Below the pieces are notes generated by a model, which saw only the letters and a program-made list of their open reading frames with translations, ran no database searches and had not been told where the DNA came from. A program made the position numbers and the translations under genes. From positions 1,674,001 through 1,738,000 of the forward strand of contig NZ_CP127039.1 in NCBI RefSeq assembly GCF_030316605.1: DNA of 64,000 nucleotides. The letters are read 5' to 3'. Each line of letters begins with the position of its first letter. Positions within the stretch are counted from its first letter, which is position 1. Origin of the DNA: Spiroplasma ixodetis Y32 (GTDB lineage: Bacteria; Bacillota_I; Bacilli_A; Mycoplasmatales; VBWQ01). Of this stretch, positions 62,469 through 64,000 are shown one piece after another.

Positions 62469-64000
62469 AATTAATCAAGCAGAAGTTGAAAATGATTATT
62501 TAATTGATAATATTCCTTATGACTTTACTAATATGATACGTGCTACTAGTGACCCAGATATTAATAGAGCATATGATGAATTTAAAAAAAGAACAATTTA
62601 TATTTATGAAATTGAACGTTTATTTAAAAATAATGAAAATAATAGTTTAAAATTTTCAGCGAATACTATTAAAATAGGATTTATTGATATTGATAAAGTA
62701 TTAAAAACTATTGCTGTTGAAACATCAGACTTTACTATGCAATTAAATCAAAGAGCAAGTACTAACATTAATGATAATACTATTGAATATAGTATGACTG
62801 ATATTAAAAATTTAATATTTCAAGAAATAAATTTATTAAATCAATTTAAGTTATATGCTGTATCTATTAATGAACCTTTAACTGAAAATAATATTGATAA
62901 TTTATATATCATTAATAATTATTCACAACCTTATCAAAATCCAAAAACAAGAAGTACTAAAAGTATTACTATTATTAAAATTAAAGATTTTAAAACAAGA
63001 GATGGTTATCCAATTATTATTAAATTACAAAAACCATTAGATAAAGATACTAAAGTTACTGGTTTAAAAATTAAAGCCCCTAGAAGCATGATTTTTGGCA
63101 ATATAAAGGTACTTGGTGAACTTGACAATATGGAAGTATACCCAAAAATTATTTGTTAAAGATAAGATAGCATTTCCGCTATTATCAATGCCTATTGAAA
63201 CTCAACCAAAAGTTAGAATATTACAACAATGATTTAGTGAACGAATATTACCTTGAAATTTAGCAAAACAATTTATTGGACAAGAAAAATCAGTTTTAGA
63301 TTTAATTGCTATTGGTGGTGGAAGTGAAACAAGAAAAGAAATTATTAATAATGCAAGAGTAACTAATGCTAAAATAGGATATGATGTTACTAAAAATTCA
63401 AAAGTATGACCGTTATCTGATGAATTAGAATTAAAAGATAAAAAATTAGAATCATGATTTTTAGCAGGTGACTATAATTTATTTATTTCTACAACCGATA
63501 AATTTCATGATGTTGAACTTGAAATAAAAGATAAACCACCAATTGATAGTTTACAAAAAGTATTATTGGATATGTTAACTTATACATATAGTTATAATAG
63601 AAATTTTGACGGTGCAATATATGAAAATGGAAATCCTAAAAATGATATTGCTAAATTAAGACAAAAATTTGAAGGACAAAAACCTGATGATGTTATTACT
63701 AATTTATTTAAACAATGAAAATTAGACTATCCAAATTATGTCAATTTATCACAATTACAAATACTTAAAAAAATAGTTATTTTGTTATCAAACAACATTT
63801 ATTCTAATATGTCAATTAATAAAGGTTTAAATGATGATAATAAAATTTTATTACCATATTATTTTGAATTAAAATCAAATCCTATACATTCTACATCTGA
63901 AAAAGTTTGGGAATTCAAAGATGCAAAAGTAATATTAAAATCTGAATACTTTGATTTTACTGATATTAATAATATTAAATTAAAAAATACTGATATTAGT
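62416..64000 (+). CDS. Large phage structural protein (partial, frame break at ~63150)
   Basis: ATG 62416 lies inside the end of the portal-like frame. The first frame (247 residues) reads NDYLIDNIPYDFTNMIRATS, RTIYIYEIERLFKNNENNSL, ITIIKIKDFKTRDGYPIIIK and APRSMIFGNIKVLGELDNME, stopping at 63159. A +1 change in CCCAAAAATT lets coding continue to the window edge: LFVKDKIAFPLLSMPIETQP, WFSERILPWNLAKQFIGQEK, VWPLSDELELKDKKLESWFL, WKLDYPNYVNLSQLQILKKI. The complete protein exceeds 520 residues, in the range of tail-knob or large tail proteins. Not identified more closely. Confidence 0.5.

Overview
The window is a Mollicutes chromosome segment, almost certainly Spiroplasma. It is extremely AT-rich, and TGA is read as tryptophan throughout: polA, mutM, fmt, ymdB and every transposase only read through if it is. 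The housekeeping genes are interleaved with an exceptional density of insertion sequences, plectrovirus-like (SpV1-type) fragments and part of a tailed-phage-like prophage, as in genome-decaying insect- or plant-associated spiroplasmas. The species cannot be fixed from the sequence alone.

Layout. 1-5.0 kb: a minus-strand replication/repair operon, polA > mutM > dnaB (primosomal) > probable dnaI. 5.0-9.7 kb: non-coding DNA with long-range inverted repeats, a small charged-protein gene, a decayed leader-preceded gene, an ISLre2 remnant, the first of eight IS1595 copies, a stray fragment of a phage portal-like gene and a plectrovirus-like segment. 9.7-11.7 kb: an ABC-F ATPase and a small coiled-coil/RG-rich protein. 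11.8-15.5 kb: a nested stack (IS481-like element hit by an IS3, the IS3 hit by an IS1595, plus another IS1595). 15.6-22.8 kb: a divergent pair, a 710-aa lipoprotein and a 1575-aa FtsX-like permease. 23-24 kb: a J-domain/ankyrin/coiled-coil protein, the best effector candidate. 24.1-29.2 kb: ftsY-ylxM-ymdB-hydrolase-metK-cutC. 29.3-40 kb: a mobile-element pile-up in which one ABC-ATPase gene is split by a 7.7-kb nested insertion. 40.1-46.3 kb: ilvA, rpsT, small conserved genes, a DUF2779-type nuclease overlapping fmt, and an ECF-S-like membrane protein. 46.3-52.2 kb: pseudogenes, three IS1595 copies, ISLre2 debris and a plectrovirus-like segment. 52.38-64.0 kb: a compact co-directional phage operon (OB-fold-like protein, RuvC/YqgF-like protein, small proteins, scaffold-like protein, major capsid candidate, tail/collar/fibre proteins, holin-like peptide, portal-like protein, large structural protein) that runs off the window.

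Most interesting observations. (i) The C-terminal domain of the phage capsid candidate closely resembles the C-terminus of a chromosomal lipoprotein that an IS has split in two. (ii) A J-domain plus ankyrin protein sits behind a hairpin leader also found before two other accessory genes. (iii) The IS1595 element has two nested right ends, a perfect inner repeat and an outer hairpin tail, and target duplications show that the outer one is the end normally used. (iv) The prophage looks like a podovirus-type phage using TGA=Trp, with a second, independent portal fragment about 53 kb away. Several phage genes show single-base frame breaks in A-runs that could be decay, assembly error or recoding.
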